From Paraspadella gotoi (Eukaryota > Chaetognatha), in contig CM119269.1 in NCBI GenBank assembly GCA_051294375.1, forward strand, positions 12,316,896 through 12,380,895: DNA of 64,000 nucleotides, read 5' to 3'. The translations under genes were made by a program, and so were the position numbers. The stretch's first letter is position 1; the number at the start of each line of letters is the position of its first letter. The notes beneath the pieces are model-generated. The model had not been told where the DNA came from. It saw nothing but the letters and a program-made list of their open reading frames with translations, and did no database searches. Positions 34,745-45,625 of the stretch are shown here, in pieces.

Positions 34745-34894
34745 GTCTCTAATTGGTTGAATTTTATACCTTAATTTGGAATATCTGTCTCTCATTTGGT
34801 TAATGTAATAACTAGTAGATTTTTGATCTTATTCTTAATAGTGGAATCTCCTCTCATTGGTTTAATATAATTGTGGTCCCTTGTATATAAAAGG
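34745..34894 (+). promoter_or_regulatory. TATA box preceded by three inverted CCAAT boxes (block C)
   Basis: TATATAAAAGG at 34884-34894 is preceded by ATTTGG/ATTGG boxes near 34747, 34794 and 34856. Block D (41318-41455) keeps all three ATTGGTT boxes at 43- and 59-base spacing, so D is the better reference. It could be a gene promoter or the promoter of an unrecognised element. Confidence 0.4.
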
Positions 34895-35348
34895 GAAGTA
34901 AATTTTCCTTAATTTGTTGGGGATTCCCCGGAAAGACCATCAGGTACTTAAATGATGATTTGTGAAATTACTTTGAATATTGGTAATTAATTTAAGTTTT
35001 ATGAGCTTTGAGCTGTTGCTGCGTCTCGGCCTCTGCTGCTACTGATGCTGACGTCTCGTTCTGTTTGCTGCATCTCGGTTCTACTGCTTGCTTGGCTTTA
35101 TTTTGGTTCTTCGTCAATTCTGATGCACGTTTTTCCCAATGATTATTGGATATGGAATACTGATAAAGTTATTATTCTATTTTCTCATCTTTTGCATATA
35201 TTGCGATTGAGTTAATTTAAGTCCGACGATTAAGCATCTCAAACAATGCTTCTCATCTGAAAACTGAGGAAACCCGCCCAAGGAATCTTCTCAAATAGTT
35301 AATTAAAAACAGTCAAAAAAAACGCGCATTTAACCTTTTTCGTGATAG

Positions 35349-35394
35349 GAAAGCCTCGATCTCGAGGAGAGTCTTGATGAAAAAAGCTTGCACG
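35349..35394 (+). CDS. Possible short exon (ESLDLEESLDEKSLH)
   Basis: Acceptor TTTTTCGTGATAG, 15 acidic codons, then donor GTATTA (moderate). Phase 0 in, phase 1 out. Block D differs by indels that change the peptide. It may be chance. Confidence 0.2.
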
Positions 35395-35928
35395 GTATTA
35401 CTATTTAATTATCTCTTTTTAGCTCACCAAAGCATTTATTGTATTGATAGGATAATTTTTTATATAAGGGGTTTATTTTTATATTAAATTTATATCAAAT
35501 TTTTGTTCATTCACTTCTTATTCTTTTATCTTTTAGTTAAATCTTTTGGATTTTCTTTTCCTTTAAAACAATTCACATCTTTTTTTTGTGTCGCCAACCG
35601 TGATTTGCCTCTATTCCTTTTTTTTTCTTCTTCAAACCTTTAAAAGACCGCTTAATAAAAAGACGAAATTTTAACAATTCCAATGACCAATTTGTGACTT
35701 AAATAATGAATATCTTTCTTACTTTTACTATGATTTTTTTCTTTTGCCAGCCAGACATGTTCGATTAAAAATCACTTAAAACATCGTGTTTAAAAAAATT
35801 TTCAAAAAAAAATGTTGTCGACTTTTCAAATTACTATGTAAAACTACTTTGAAACAAAACGTCAAGTATAAAGATTCTTTTAAAAAGATTAGATGAGAGC
35901 GAGAGAAAGCGTCGAAGAAAGCAGGATG

Positions 35929-35967
<39 letters not shown>

Positions 35968-36102
35968 CGAGAGAGAAAAGTGCTGACGCCGGCCCATCAT
36001 AAATGAGTGAGAAAAGTGTTTCCTGGACGCGCCTTTCCTGTGGTGTTCCTCCGCGGTCCTGTTTGTTTTTTTTTTTCGCCCTCTCTCCCGCACCCTCCTA
36101 AG

Positions 36103-36138
36103 TGCGTCCAGAACCCCATCACGTTCTTAACATGGAAG
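36103..36138 (+). CDS. Possible 36-base microexon (CVQNPITFLTWK)
   Basis: Excellent pyrimidine tract (TTTCGCCCTCTCTCCC...TCCTAAG) and donor GTAAGA frame 12 codons, phase 0 on both sides. Block D (about 42498-42520) lacks part of it and the donor. There the sequence instead has a 14-codon frame from ATG 42511 (MEETLPVEDKRAKK). One of the two copies is wrong. Confidence 0.3.
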
Positions 36139-36499
36139 GTAAGAAAACTCTTGCCGTCCTTTCGAGACCAAAAGAGCAAAAAAGCTGAAGAAAAGACAAT
36201 AAGAAATTATTTAGTTAGGAAGAAACCCAAAGATGTTCTATATTTTAATTTAAAAATAGTTAATTTTTATTTCACGGGTGGGTCTTATACTATTTCTTTA
36301 CTATTGTGTAAAATAAAGTTTTTTTTTTAAAAGTTAAAATTCACACTTTTTCTTTAAACTTTTAAAAACCCCAAAAAATATTTTTTTTTTTTAAAAGTTG
36401 CACCCATAAAAAATGAATGTTAAAAAACAAATTTTTATAATGGTGTTTTTTATAAAGAGAACCTTAGAAATAAAACATTAACCATTTTTTTAAGATTAT

Positions 36500-36640
36500 T
36501 TTTTAATTTTTGAAGGAACAACTTCTTGGACTCCCGTCCCTAACGGGACTTCTGGGACAGAAGCCCCTTGTTTGTTCCGCTCGCTTGGTTGTCGGCCTCG
36601 GTCGGCGTCTTTTGCCCTCGCATCCATAATTCATTAAAAA
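36500..36640 (-). other. Small minus-strand frame over a GC-rich hairpin region
   Basis: In block C a 43-codon frame starts MDARAKDADRG and ends in Lys-Lys before TAA. Block D gives MDARQRRRRRQQ in a different frame. The DNA contains a palindrome (GGGACTTCTG / CAGAAGCCCC). Because the copies disagree on the frame, I do not call a gene. Confidence 0.2.
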
Positions 36641-37140
36641 GTTTAAGCACATTAAAATGATGTTTACTTAAAGAAAAAATAAATTGGAAAAAAAAGCAAG
36701 GGATTCTGTCAAATTAGCGCTGACAAAAAAAATAAAAGTTCTAAAAAAATATTTCAATCACTAAAACAAATCGAGGTTAACTAAAAGAGATGTCCAAAGT
36801 CAGGGGCAAGATAGGACTTATATTAACATGACAGCCAACACTCCGTTATTAAAAGTTAAGCACAATAAAAATGAAGATGTGTTACTTAAAGAAAAATAAA
36901 TTTGGACAAAAAAAGCAAAGTGATCCTCACAATTACGCTACAAAAAATAACAAGTTCTAAAAAATTATTTCATCAGCTAAACAATCGGAGGCCGACGCCG
37001 AAGCCCGACACTACGCAATGACCCCTCGACTGACAAGCTCCGGCGATAGCGCAGACAGCCGCGTCTCGGCCTCCGCCTCCACGCGCGAGGGTAACTCTCA
37101 AAAAGTGTCCAAAGTCAGCGGGCAAGAATAGCCCGTTCTC
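36630..37140 (+). repeat. Internal duplication in block C with a GC-rich insert
   Basis: 36630-36830 and 36845-37140 are two versions of the same segment (AAGTTTAAGCACATTAAAATG ... CCAAAGTCAGGGGCAAGAT). Only the second carries about 100 extra GC-rich bases (about 36985-37085). Block D has one version without the insert. Confidence 0.7.
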
Positions 37141-37549
37141 TTATTTAATTAAATGACTAATGAAATTATATATTGGTTTTAACCCCCCAAATTTTCATAA
37201 ATCAAGATATTTAAATATCATAATCTGAAAACAATTAAAACCCGATTTTTTTTTTTAAAAACATTAAAACCCCAAAAATATAAATCAATTATCTATAAAA
37301 CACGGGGCGCTTTGTTTGCCTTTTATTTTTTTCCCCCGCCCGCAAACTAAATAAAAATCGTTCACTTGAAAGCGGAAAGAAAAAAATCCACCGAAAATTC
37401 CGAGTTTGAAACTCGAATGCGTCTTTTAGACTTAATTTTAGATTACCGTTCGTTAAATTTTCACCAACGACGCACCGCGACGACGACCGACGACCGGTGA
37501 ATTTTGTGAATCCTCATTTCCACCTTTTGCCATTTGTGACTCTGTGTTG

Positions 37550-37855
37550 AGAGACAGAGGAAGGAGAGGGGAGAGAGAGAGTGAGAGGAGAGAGAGAGAG
37601 AACGAGGAGAGAGAGAGATGAGGACGAGAGAAAAGAGGAGAAAGAGACCGCATGAGAGAGAGAGAAAGCTGACAAGCAATTGAGGAAACAGACAAAACGG
37701 GAGACGAGGAAAGAGAAGCAAATGACAGAAGAGACAAAACAAAAACAGAGAAAGAGTGATGAAGAAGGAGAGGGAAAGAACGGAAAGCAGAGTAAGAGAG
37801 AGGAGATGGAGAGAGAGACGAGCAGAGATGAGAGAGAGAGAGAGAGAGAGAAGAG
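37550..37855 (+). repeat. GA-rich arrays
   Basis: Interrupted GA runs on a purine-rich background. The block D equivalent at 43430-43700 has longer, cleaner GA arrays. Confidence 0.85.
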
Positions 37856-37952
37856 TAAGAGCCTCCTCCCAAAGTTCATTCCCTTCGTAATGGCAGTCAA
37901 ATTTTGGCCGCAGACAATTCGAAAATTAAAACCACCTTTTACCGGCGCTTAG

Positions 37953-38020
37953 AGGAAGAAAGAGGGAGAGAAGGGAGTCGGTGACGAGGTGACGCCGCGA
38001 GGACGCTCTGAGTCCTGAGT
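37953..38020 (+). CDS. Candidate exon, block C copy (RKKEGEKGVGDEV...)
   Basis: Acceptor ACCACCTTTTACCGGCGCTTAG at 37952, then codons RKKEGEKGVGDEVTP. An extra base after GACGCCG breaks the frame relative to block D. See 43805-43863 for the intact 3' part. Confidence 0.35.
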
Positions 38021-38383
38021 ACGTGAGTTCAAGATGGCGGAAAGTAAGTTAGACGCTGAGGAGAGCAGCCGTCAAAAGTGTCGGCATCACTCATCTCTCT
38101 CTTTCATCAACTTTAACTCCCAACCTAATCATCCTGGGCAAAAAAACGTCGATTTTTCTGTCCGATGTGAAAATTAATAATTTTTGGCGGGGGCTCATTA
38201 AGTGTATCTCTCTCTGCTTTTAAATTTAATACTGGCAAATTAGCTTGGTATTACTATAAATCTTTTCATAGTTTTATAGTTTTAAACTTTCATTCTGTTC
38301 GCTTGGATTCTTTTTTTTCAAGGTCTTCACATTCGCTTGTATCTCTTTTTTACTTTTTATTACCACTCTCTCTCTCTCTCTCT

Positions 38384-38686
38384 NNNNNNNNNNNNNNNNN
38401 NNNNNNNNNNNNNNNNNNNNNNNNNNNNNNNNNNNNNNNNNNNNNNNNNNNNNNNNNNNNNNNNNNNNNNNNNNNNNNNNNNNNNNNNNNNNNNNNNNNN
38501 NNNNNNNNNNNNNNNNNNNNNNNNNNNNNNNNNNNNNNNNNNNNNNNNNNNNNNNNNNNNNNNNNNNNNNNNNNNNNNNNNNNNNNNNNNNNNNNNNNNN
38601 NNNNNNNNNNNNNNNNNNNNNNNNNNNNNNNNNNNNNNNNNNNNNNNNNNNNNNNNNNNNNNNNNNNNNNNNNNNNNNNNNNNNNN
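38384..38686. other. 303-N gap in a CT array
   Basis: Corresponds to the 240-base CT array at 32205-32445 in block C. It removes the donor of the minus-strand first exon in this copy. Confidence 0.9.
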
Positions 38687-38869
38687 TCTGCTATAGTTTT
38701 TGAGGTCAGAAGCTTCACTATCCTGGGTTTTTTACATGAAGAGAATCAAACCAATAACATAGTAAACGGAATTTTTCAACACTGAAATCAATATTTAAAA
38801 AGGAAGGATTGCTTCCTCTTCAAATAAACTGACGCAGGCTTATTAACTAAACTCATTTTTTTCCGCCAT
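38687..38869 (-). CDS. Block D copy of the minus-strand first exon, frame-damaged
   Basis: ATG at 38869 with seven A after ATGGCGG (intact start). Indels near 38745, 38780 and 38850 break the frame relative to 32452-32640. The donor lies in the adjacent gap. Confidence 0.4.
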
Positions 38870-39018
38870 TTTGTTTAACGTTTGCCTCCATAATCGTTGC
38901 TGCGACGGCGACATCGACTTGTCGTCGTCGTCGTCGTCGTCGTCCTTTTCCTTTTCAACGTCTCCTTCTTATTGGATTCCATTTCGTCGTTAAAATCGTT
39001 AAAATCGATGATAACACT

Positions 39019-39043
39019 NNNNNNNNNNNNNNNNNNNNNNNNN
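39019..39043. other. 25-N assembly gap
   Basis: Fixed-size gap inside block D where block C runs directly from ATAACACTTCAC into CT repeats. Confidence 0.95.
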
Positions 39044-39104
39044 AATTCAGTGGTATCGCGTTAAAAAGATACATCTGATTGGATTAACACTTTTCTGTTT
39101 TCTC

Positions 39105-39183
39105 TCCTTTCCTCCTTTCCTCTCTCTTCTCTCTTGCTCTTCTCTCTCTCTCTCTCTCTTCTTCTCTCTCTCTCTCTCTCTTT

Positions 39184-39221
<38 letters not shown>

Positions 39222-39230
39222 CTCTCTCCT

Positions 39231-39273
<43 letters not shown>

Positions 39274-39430
39274 GTTTTTCTCTCTCTATCTTTCTTTCTC
39301 TGTTAATCTCTCTCTCTCCCTCCTTCTCTCCTTTCCTCCCTCCCTTTTCCCTTTCTGTCTTTCTCTCTCTCTCTCGCTCACTCTCTCCGTCTTTCCCTCC
39401 CTCCCTTTCTCTCCCATCTCTTCCCTCCTC
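39105..39430 (+). repeat. CT-rich arrays
   Basis: More than 300 bases of interrupted CT. It may serve as the pyrimidine tract for the acceptor at 39467. Confidence 0.85.
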
Positions 39431-39467
39431 TTTCACAACCGCTTCCTCTATCAACTCTCACAACCAG

Positions 39468-39568
39468 TGAAGTTTTTACGACAAAAAATGTTGCGGTTAG
39501 ATTCTCAGGAAAAAGTGTTTCGTGAGAAGCTTAAAGTGAATTACGATTTCAATGTCGTCATGGAATGA
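39468..39568 (+). CDS. Possible terminal exon (KFLRQKMLRLDSQEK...)
   Basis: Acceptor CTCTCACAACCAG, two bases, then 32 codons (KFLRQKMLRLDSQEK, VFREKLKVNYDFNVV) to TGA 39566-39568. It is helical and charged. Block C (about 33070-33160) has diverged sequence that does not keep the frame, so either C is corrupted or the frame is fortuitous. Confidence 0.35.
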
Positions 39569-40257
39569 AATTAAGTTTGGTAAGGATGATATGATACATG
39601 ATATACTATCTAGAAAAAAAGTATATCACATAATTGTTGAAAGTTCATTTATTAAATAAAAAATATATAACATCAACTACTGCCTGCATTCGTCTGGGCA
39701 TACTCTCGTACAGAGAATTGAGGTGTGAAATGTTTTTCCACATTTTTAACACAATTCTTTTCAGCACTGATGTTGATGTTGCGCGTCTTTCCCTCTTTTC
39801 TTAAAGCTATAATGGAACTTTTTTAAACCAAAAAAAGGTGCAATGCCTTAAGCATTGCCAAATTTAAAAAAAATTTAAAAATAATTAAAACTATTTGAAA
39901 TAAAAATAATTAAGTAAATACCAAAAATAGTGGAAAACTAAATATAATTTCTTTCGCCATATTCCATTTGAAGTAACAATCTTTTTTTGCTTGTAACTTC
40001 TCAACAATTTGACCTACAAAAAATGGAATAAAACTACTAAAATAAAATTAAATTGAGATTTGAAAATAATCTGACAAGTTTACTAAAAATGTGATATACT
40101 TTTTTCCTAGATAATATCATATAATATAATATACTATTATTTATGACACTAATTTTCAGAGATATTAAAAAGAGGTTTGTATGGAGGGAAATTATGATGT
40201 GATTGTCTTATTAACAAAAACAAGAATTGGACCAAAAACTGGGTTTCCTCAAGCTTC

Positions 40258-40360
40258 CCGCAAGGTAGGTACCGAGTTGGGATTGAACCGGATTGTACTG
40301 GACCTAGTGGTCATGAGCTGATGGCTTTACTCAACGAGCCAACGGGTCACGACTGAAGGT
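40258..40360 (-). mobile_element. tRNA-derived SINE head (block D only)
   Basis: On the minus strand: A-box-like TGGCTCGTTGAG (40330-40341), an anticodon-loop-like GCTCATGACC with CAT, and a perfect B-box GGTTCAATCCC (40279-40289). Block C has no equivalent, so this is an insertion polymorphism or an assembly loss. Confidence 0.55.
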
Positions 40361-40443
40361 GTCATGCTTATAGTTGGTGTGAACCTAGGCAATGCCCGAC
40401 TACATTGATAGGACTGCGTGTTGGAATGAGTAAGGGAGAGTGA

Positions 40444-40475
40444 AAGAGAAAAAGAAAGAAAGGTAGATAAAAATA

Positions 40476-40567
<92 letters not shown>

Positions 40568-40826
40568 GAGAAAGAAAGATATTCTTTTTCCCCCTTGATT
40601 CCCCAGTGAGAAGAAACTAAATCCTTTTACTCCATTTTTCGAGGTGGAAGAGGAGAGAAAGATGAGAGGGAGAATGGACAATGAAAATAAATGGAAAGCG
40701 AAGATAGAGGGAGAGAGAAGCGGAGGGAGGGAGAATAAGAAAGAGAGGGAGAGAGAGAAGAGATGAGGAGGACGAGCACGAGAGGTGAGAGAGAGAGATG
40801 AGAGAGATAGATGAGAGATGAGAGAC

Positions 40827-40874
<48 letters not shown>

Positions 40875-40875
40875 T
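40444..40875 (+). repeat. (GAAA)n then (GA)n arrays
   Basis: About 30 GAAA units at 40444-40570, and GA runs at 40745-40875. Confidence 0.9.
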
Positions 40876-41317
40876 GGGAGTTGGAGCAGGATGAAGTAAT
40901 ACTGTTCCGTCTTCCTTAATCTTGTTTAGACTTTATACGAAACCCCGAGAGTCTTAGGTCCGTCTCTCTCGTTTCGTAAAGCGTCTCTAACTCTCTCTCT
41001 CTCTCGCTCTCGCTCTCACTCCATCTTTCCCTCTCACACTGTTTCCGTATTTCGTTTACTATTTTTATTTGTTTTTCTCTTTTTTTCTCTTTTCCTGAAT
41101 TAAAACTTATGTTAAATTTGGAAGATGAATGAAGCATAAAAGTAACTTCATTTCAAAAAATTATTTTTAAATATATTAAATAACTAGATAATAGTTGTTA
41201 AAGAGTTTATAAAGATTTTTATCTGAATTGAGCCCTGACTTTTTATTTTTTAATGGTTCAAATATCTGAGTTTAAAGTTTAATTGAATGACTCCAATAGT
41301 TCTGTTTAAAGTCTCTA

Positions 41318-41455
41318 ATTGGTTGAATTTTATACCTTGAATTTGAATATCTGGTCTCTCATTGGTTAATAATAACTAGTAGATGTTTTGATCTTATTCT
41401 TAATGTGAATTCTCCTCTCATTGGTTGTAATAATTGTGTCCTTGTATATAAAAGG
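41318..41455 (+). promoter_or_regulatory. Three inverted CCAAT boxes and a TATA box (block D)
   Basis: ATTGG at 41318-41322, 41361-41365 and 41420-41424, then TATATAAAAGG at 41445-41455. Expected transcription start would be about 41475-41485. A CTGCTGCGTCTCGG repeat follows at 41570-41650. No confident exon is attached. Confidence 0.45.
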
Positions 41456-42375
41456 AGAGTAAATTCTTAATTTTTGGGAGATTCCTCTGAGACCATCAGG
41501 TATTAAATGATATTTGTGAAATTACTTGAATATGGTAATTAATTTTAAGCTTTTATGTAGCTTTGAGCTGTTGCTGCGTCTCGGCTCTGCTGCTACTGAT
41601 GCTGCGTCTCGGTTCTGTTGCTGCATCTCGGTTCTACTGCTGCTGCTGTATTTTGGTTCTCTGTCATTCTGATGCACGTTTTTCAATGATTATTGGATAT
41701 TGAATACTTAATAAAGTTATTATTCTATTTTTATCTTTTGATATATGGATTGAGTTAATATTAAGTCGAGATTAAGCACTGCTCAAACAATGTTCTCATC
41801 TGAAACTGAGAAACCCCCCAAGGAATCTTCTTCAATAGTAATTAAAAACAGTCAAAAAAACGCTTTAACCTTTTCGTTGATAGGAAAGCCTCGATTCTGA
41901 GAGAGTCTTGATGAAAAGCTTGCACGGTATTACTATGTTATTATCTTTTAGCTCACCAAAGCATTTATTGTATTGATAGATAATTTTTATATAAGTTTAT
42001 TTTTATATTAAATTTATATCAAATTTTTGTTCATTCACTTTATCTTTATCTTTTTAGTTTTAAATCTTTTGATTTCTTTCCTTAAATTCAATTCACATCT
42101 TTTTGTCGCCAACGTGATTTGCCTCTATCTTTTTTCTTCAACCTTAAAGACCCTTAATAAAAAGACGATTAAAATCCAATGACAATTTGTGACTTAAATA
42201 ATGAAATCTTTTTTCTATGATTTTTTCTTTGCACCAGACATGTTCGATTAAATCACTTAACATCGTTGTTTAAAAAATTTTCAAAAAAATGTTGTCACTT
42301 TTCAAATACTATGTAAAACTTTGAACAAAACGTCAAGTATAAAGATTTAAAAAGATAGAGAGAGAGAGAAAGCGT

Positions 42376-42419
<44 letters not shown>

Positions 42420-43429
42420 TGCTGACGCGGCATCATAAATGAGAAAGTGTCCGGTCCTGTTGTTTTTTTCTCGCCCTCTCTCGCACCCTCTTAAGTGCGT
42501 CCAGCGTAACATGGAAGAAACTCTTCCCGTCGAAGACAAAAGAGCAAAAAAGTGAGAAAAGTAAATAAGAAATATTAGTTGAGAACAAGTGTTCTATATT
42601 TTAATTCTAAAAAATAGTTAATTTTTATTCACGGGTCTATACTTATTTCTACTATTGTAAAGTTTTTTAAAATTCACACTTTTTTTTAATTTTTAAAACA
42701 AAAATATTTTTTTTAAAGTTGCACAAAAAATGATGTTAAAAAATTTATAATGTGTTTTTAAAGAGAATAGAATAAACATTAACATTTTAAGATTTATTTT
42801 TTTAATTTTGAGGAACAACTTTTGACTCCGTCCTAACGGGACTTCTGGGGACAGAAGCCCCTTGTTTGTTCCGCTCGCTTGTTGTCGCCTTCGTCGTCTT
42901 TGCCTCGCATCCATAATTCATTAAAAAGTTAAGCACAATTAAAATGGATGTTTACTTAAAGAAAAATAAATTGAAAAAAGCAAGGGATCCTCAAATTACG
43001 CTACAAAAAATAAAGTTTCTAAAAAATATTTCATCACTAAACAAATCGAGGTTAACATAAAAAGTGTCCAAAGTCAGGGGCAAGATAGCTTATTTATTAA
43101 ATGAATGGATAATTTTTATATTGGTTGTACCAATTTCATAAATCAATGATATTTAAATATCATATCTGAAAACAATTAAAACGATTTTTTTAAAACATTA
43201 AACCCCAAAAATAAATCATAAAACACGGGCGCTTTGTTTGCCTTTTTTCCCGCGCAACTAATAAAAAATCGTTCTACTCTGAGGGAAAAAAATCCACCGA
43301 AAATTCCGAGTTTGAAACTCGAACGTTAGATTAGTCGTTAATCACAACGACGACGACGACGACGACGACGGTGAATTTTTGTGAATCCTTCATTTCACCT
43401 TTTGCTTTGTGACTCTGTGGAGAGAGAGA

Positions 43430-43445
43430 GAAGGAGAGGGAGAGA

Positions 43446-43488
<43 letters not shown>

Positions 43489-43606
43489 TGACAAGCAATG
43501 TAGAGAAACAGACAAAACGGGAGAGAGAAAGAGAGCAAATGACAGAGAGACAGAAACAAAAACAGAAAGAGTGAAAGAGTAGAGGGGAAAGAACGGGAAA
43601 GAGAGT

Positions 43607-43665
<59 letters not shown>

Positions 43666-43700
43666 GGAGAGAGAGAGAGAAAGAGAGAGAGAGAGTTTCC
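43430..43700 (+). repeat. GA-rich arrays
   Basis: Several GA runs up to 50 bases. A GAC triplet run lies upstream at 43338-43370. Confidence 0.9.
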
Positions 43701-43794
43701 TCGGTTTTTTTCTTTTTTCTTTCTTATTTGTTTCTTCTTTTTTTTCCTCTTTACCCTTTTTCCTTTTCCTTTTTTCATCCTTAAGGGGACCAAG

Positions 43795-43804
43795 NNNNNN
43801 NNNN
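43795..43804. other. 10-N gap
   Basis: It replaces the acceptor side of the following exon. The bases before it (TTTTTTCATCCTTAAGGGGACC) have no match in block C. Confidence 0.9.
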
Positions 43805-43863
43805 AAGAGGGAGAGAAGGGAGTCGGTGACGAGGTGACGCCGGAGGACGCTCTGAGTCCTGAG
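43805..43863 (+). CDS. Candidate exon with two in-phase donors, block D copy
   Basis: Two bases, then EGEKGVGDEVTPEDA and LSPE, ending at consensus donor GTGAGT (43864). A second consensus donor GTAAGT at 43885 lies 21 bases on, also in phase 0, and would add seven codons (VSSRWRK). With block C supplying the acceptor, the exon would be 66 bases, phase 0 to 0. The bases between the donors contain AAGATGGCGG, a YY1-type motif with an ATG (43875) heading a separate 26-codon frame (MAESKLDAEESSVKK). The antisense also has an open frame with a hydrophobic segment, so the reading is not settled. Confidence 0.35.
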
Positions 43864-44254
43864 GTGAGTTCAAGATGGCGGAAAGTAAGTTAGACGCTGA
43901 GGAGAGCAGCGTCAAAAAGTGTGGCATCACTCGGAACTTAAATGTGAAGAAATAACGCAACAGGGCGAAAGCAAAAACTGCAAAAATTATCAGGCAATAA
44001 AAATCGGGCCATGTGACGATGCAATGACGCGGTTTTGACGATGACTTATTGCAAAACTTCTCTAGCAAGAAGGGGCCATATTAAGTGGCATCAGGGTCCA
44101 CCTGGGACAAATACGGCCTCTGTCAATACTCGGTTAAACAATCGCTGATCCACGCAAAAGGAAGATGAAAAAAGAACGCTTTTTCGGGCCACATTATCCA
44201 AGAGAGCGGCATTTCATCTTAAAATTAAAATTAAAATTTTTTTAAAAGGGTTGG

Positions 44255-44536
44255 AGATTAGCTTAAAGGCTGAATAAGGGATTAGGTTAGGTATTCGGAT
44301 AGAGATTAGGACTAAGGTTAAGGGATGTGGTTAATAACGAGGATAGCGATTATGGATTAGAGTTTGGGGAGAGAGTTCTGGTTAAAATCAAGTTCAGGGC
44401 GGTTTTGGAAAATAGTGCCCGCTTTTCTGCTCCGGGCGAAAAAGGAGGGGATGAGGTCGGTTACAGTTTTCAACGTCTGAGGATAAATCATTTTCTGTGA
44501 AGATGGGAGGAAACGAATGGATTTGGATGGGAGATT

Positions 44537-44601
<65 letters not shown>

Positions 44602-44610
44602 AAGAGAATT
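44255..44610 (+). repeat. Degenerate GGTTAG-like words and a (GA)n array
   Basis: 44255-44400 has GGATTAGGTTAGG-like words without fixed period. 44540-44598 is GA repeat. A plus frame passes through the GA array as Arg-Glu and stops soon after. I do not call it a gene. Confidence 0.6.
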
Positions 44611-44729
44611 TTAAAATTGGGGATTATGAGTAAAAAGTAAAAATTATTCTTTTTTAGTTTTCTCCTCTTTGTCTATGTTTGCTCTTCTATCCTTTTATTT
44701 TGCATCTCCTTCTCCGAATGTTTATCGTT

Positions 44730-45140
44730 TCTCCCTTCACTACTCCCTTCTCTCCTCCCTTCTCTCCTCCCTTCTTTCCTCCCTTCTCTCCTCCCTTCTC
44801 TCCTCCCTTCTCTCCTCCCTTCTCTTCTTTCTTCTCTCCTCCCTTCTCTTCTCCCTTCTCTTCTTTCTTCTTTCCTCCCTTACCTTCCTCTTCTTTTCTT
44901 CTTTATTTTTCTTCTCTACCCCTTTTTTCTTCTCTCTCTTCTCCCTTTTTGTTCAATTCCTTTCCTTCTCTCTTTGCTTTCTCTTCCTCTCTTCCTCTCC
45001 CCTTCTCCCTCTCCCTCACCTCTACTACATTTCTCCTTCCTCTCTCTTCCCCTCCTTTTTATTTCCTCTCTTCCACTCTTTCCTTTCTTCTTTTTTTCTT
45101 CATCTCTCATTTCTCCTACTCCTCCTCTTCCCATTTCTCT
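44730..45140 (+). repeat. Polypyrimidine tract with 12-bp CCTTCTCTCCTC repeat
   Basis: A regular 12-base unit at about 44743-44890 decays into general C/T sequence to 45140. Confidence 0.85.
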
Positions 45141-45259
45141 CACGATCGACATGACAGGTTAACGAGTCGATGCCGCCCCCTCTCCCCCCCCCACTGACAC
45201 GCCCTCTTCTCATGAGAGACGTCGCCGTGGCCTTGTCTAAGAGGTCGCGGGTTCGAGCC

Positions 45260-45605
45260 TTGACATTGCGCGACATTGAGAGATGTCAACATTGAGACAT
45301 TGAAAGAAGAGCGAAAAGAATTAACCACATCAGAAATAAAATCATTTCCTAAATAACTATATGAATAAATAAGGAATATATAAAAATTATAAATTAATAT
45401 AAATTAATTAGGCTTTTCTCTTCCCATCGTCTATAAAGACTAATAAACAAAATTTAAGGATATAACAACGTTATGTGTCAAGATAAACATTTAAAAATGT
45501 TTCCGAATAATAATCGTGGCCATGAAAATAACAGCTCTCTTTCTTCGCGCAAGAAAGACAAGTTAAGTCGGGATGAAATCGCAAACAATTCTTTCGGTCA
45601 TTTAA
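45260..45605. other. No gene seen
   Basis: AT-rich unique sequence with no splice or promoter signals that stand out. Confidence 0.4.
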
Positions 45606-45625
45606 AATAAAAGTCAGAATTGCAG

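Larger units (their letters stand above)
31932..38092 (+). repeat. Block C: first copy of a 6-kb tandem duplicate
   Basis: From TTTCATCAAACTTAACC to GGCATCACTC. It then jumps directly back to the start sequence (block D). It is more accurate than D around 32.4-32.6 kb. It differs strongly from D at 33420-33770, where about 300 bases of D including a SINE head are absent and the remainder is GC-shifted. Confidence 0.85.
38101..43932 (+). repeat. Block D: second copy of block C
   Basis: Collinear with 31932-38092, interrupted by gaps at 38384-38686, 39019-39043 and 43795-43804. It is shorter in most homopolymers and contains a SINE head (40258-40360) missing from block C. It continues into single-copy sequence after 43932. 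Confidence 0.85.

Noticed and set aside
34745-35100. LTR retrotransposon LTR
   Set aside because: A TATA box is present, but no terminal TG...CA repeat, primer-binding site or pol-like frame was found.
44445-44640. Frame FSTSEDKSFSVKMGG continuing through a GA array
   Set aside because: Includes about 20 Arg-Glu codons from the microsatellite; no donor or other support.
45205-45262. tRNA-like sequence with perfect B-box GGTTCGAGCC
   Set aside because: The A-box-like TGGCCTTGTC is only about 18 bases away, too close for a tRNA or SINE head; at most a deleted remnant.
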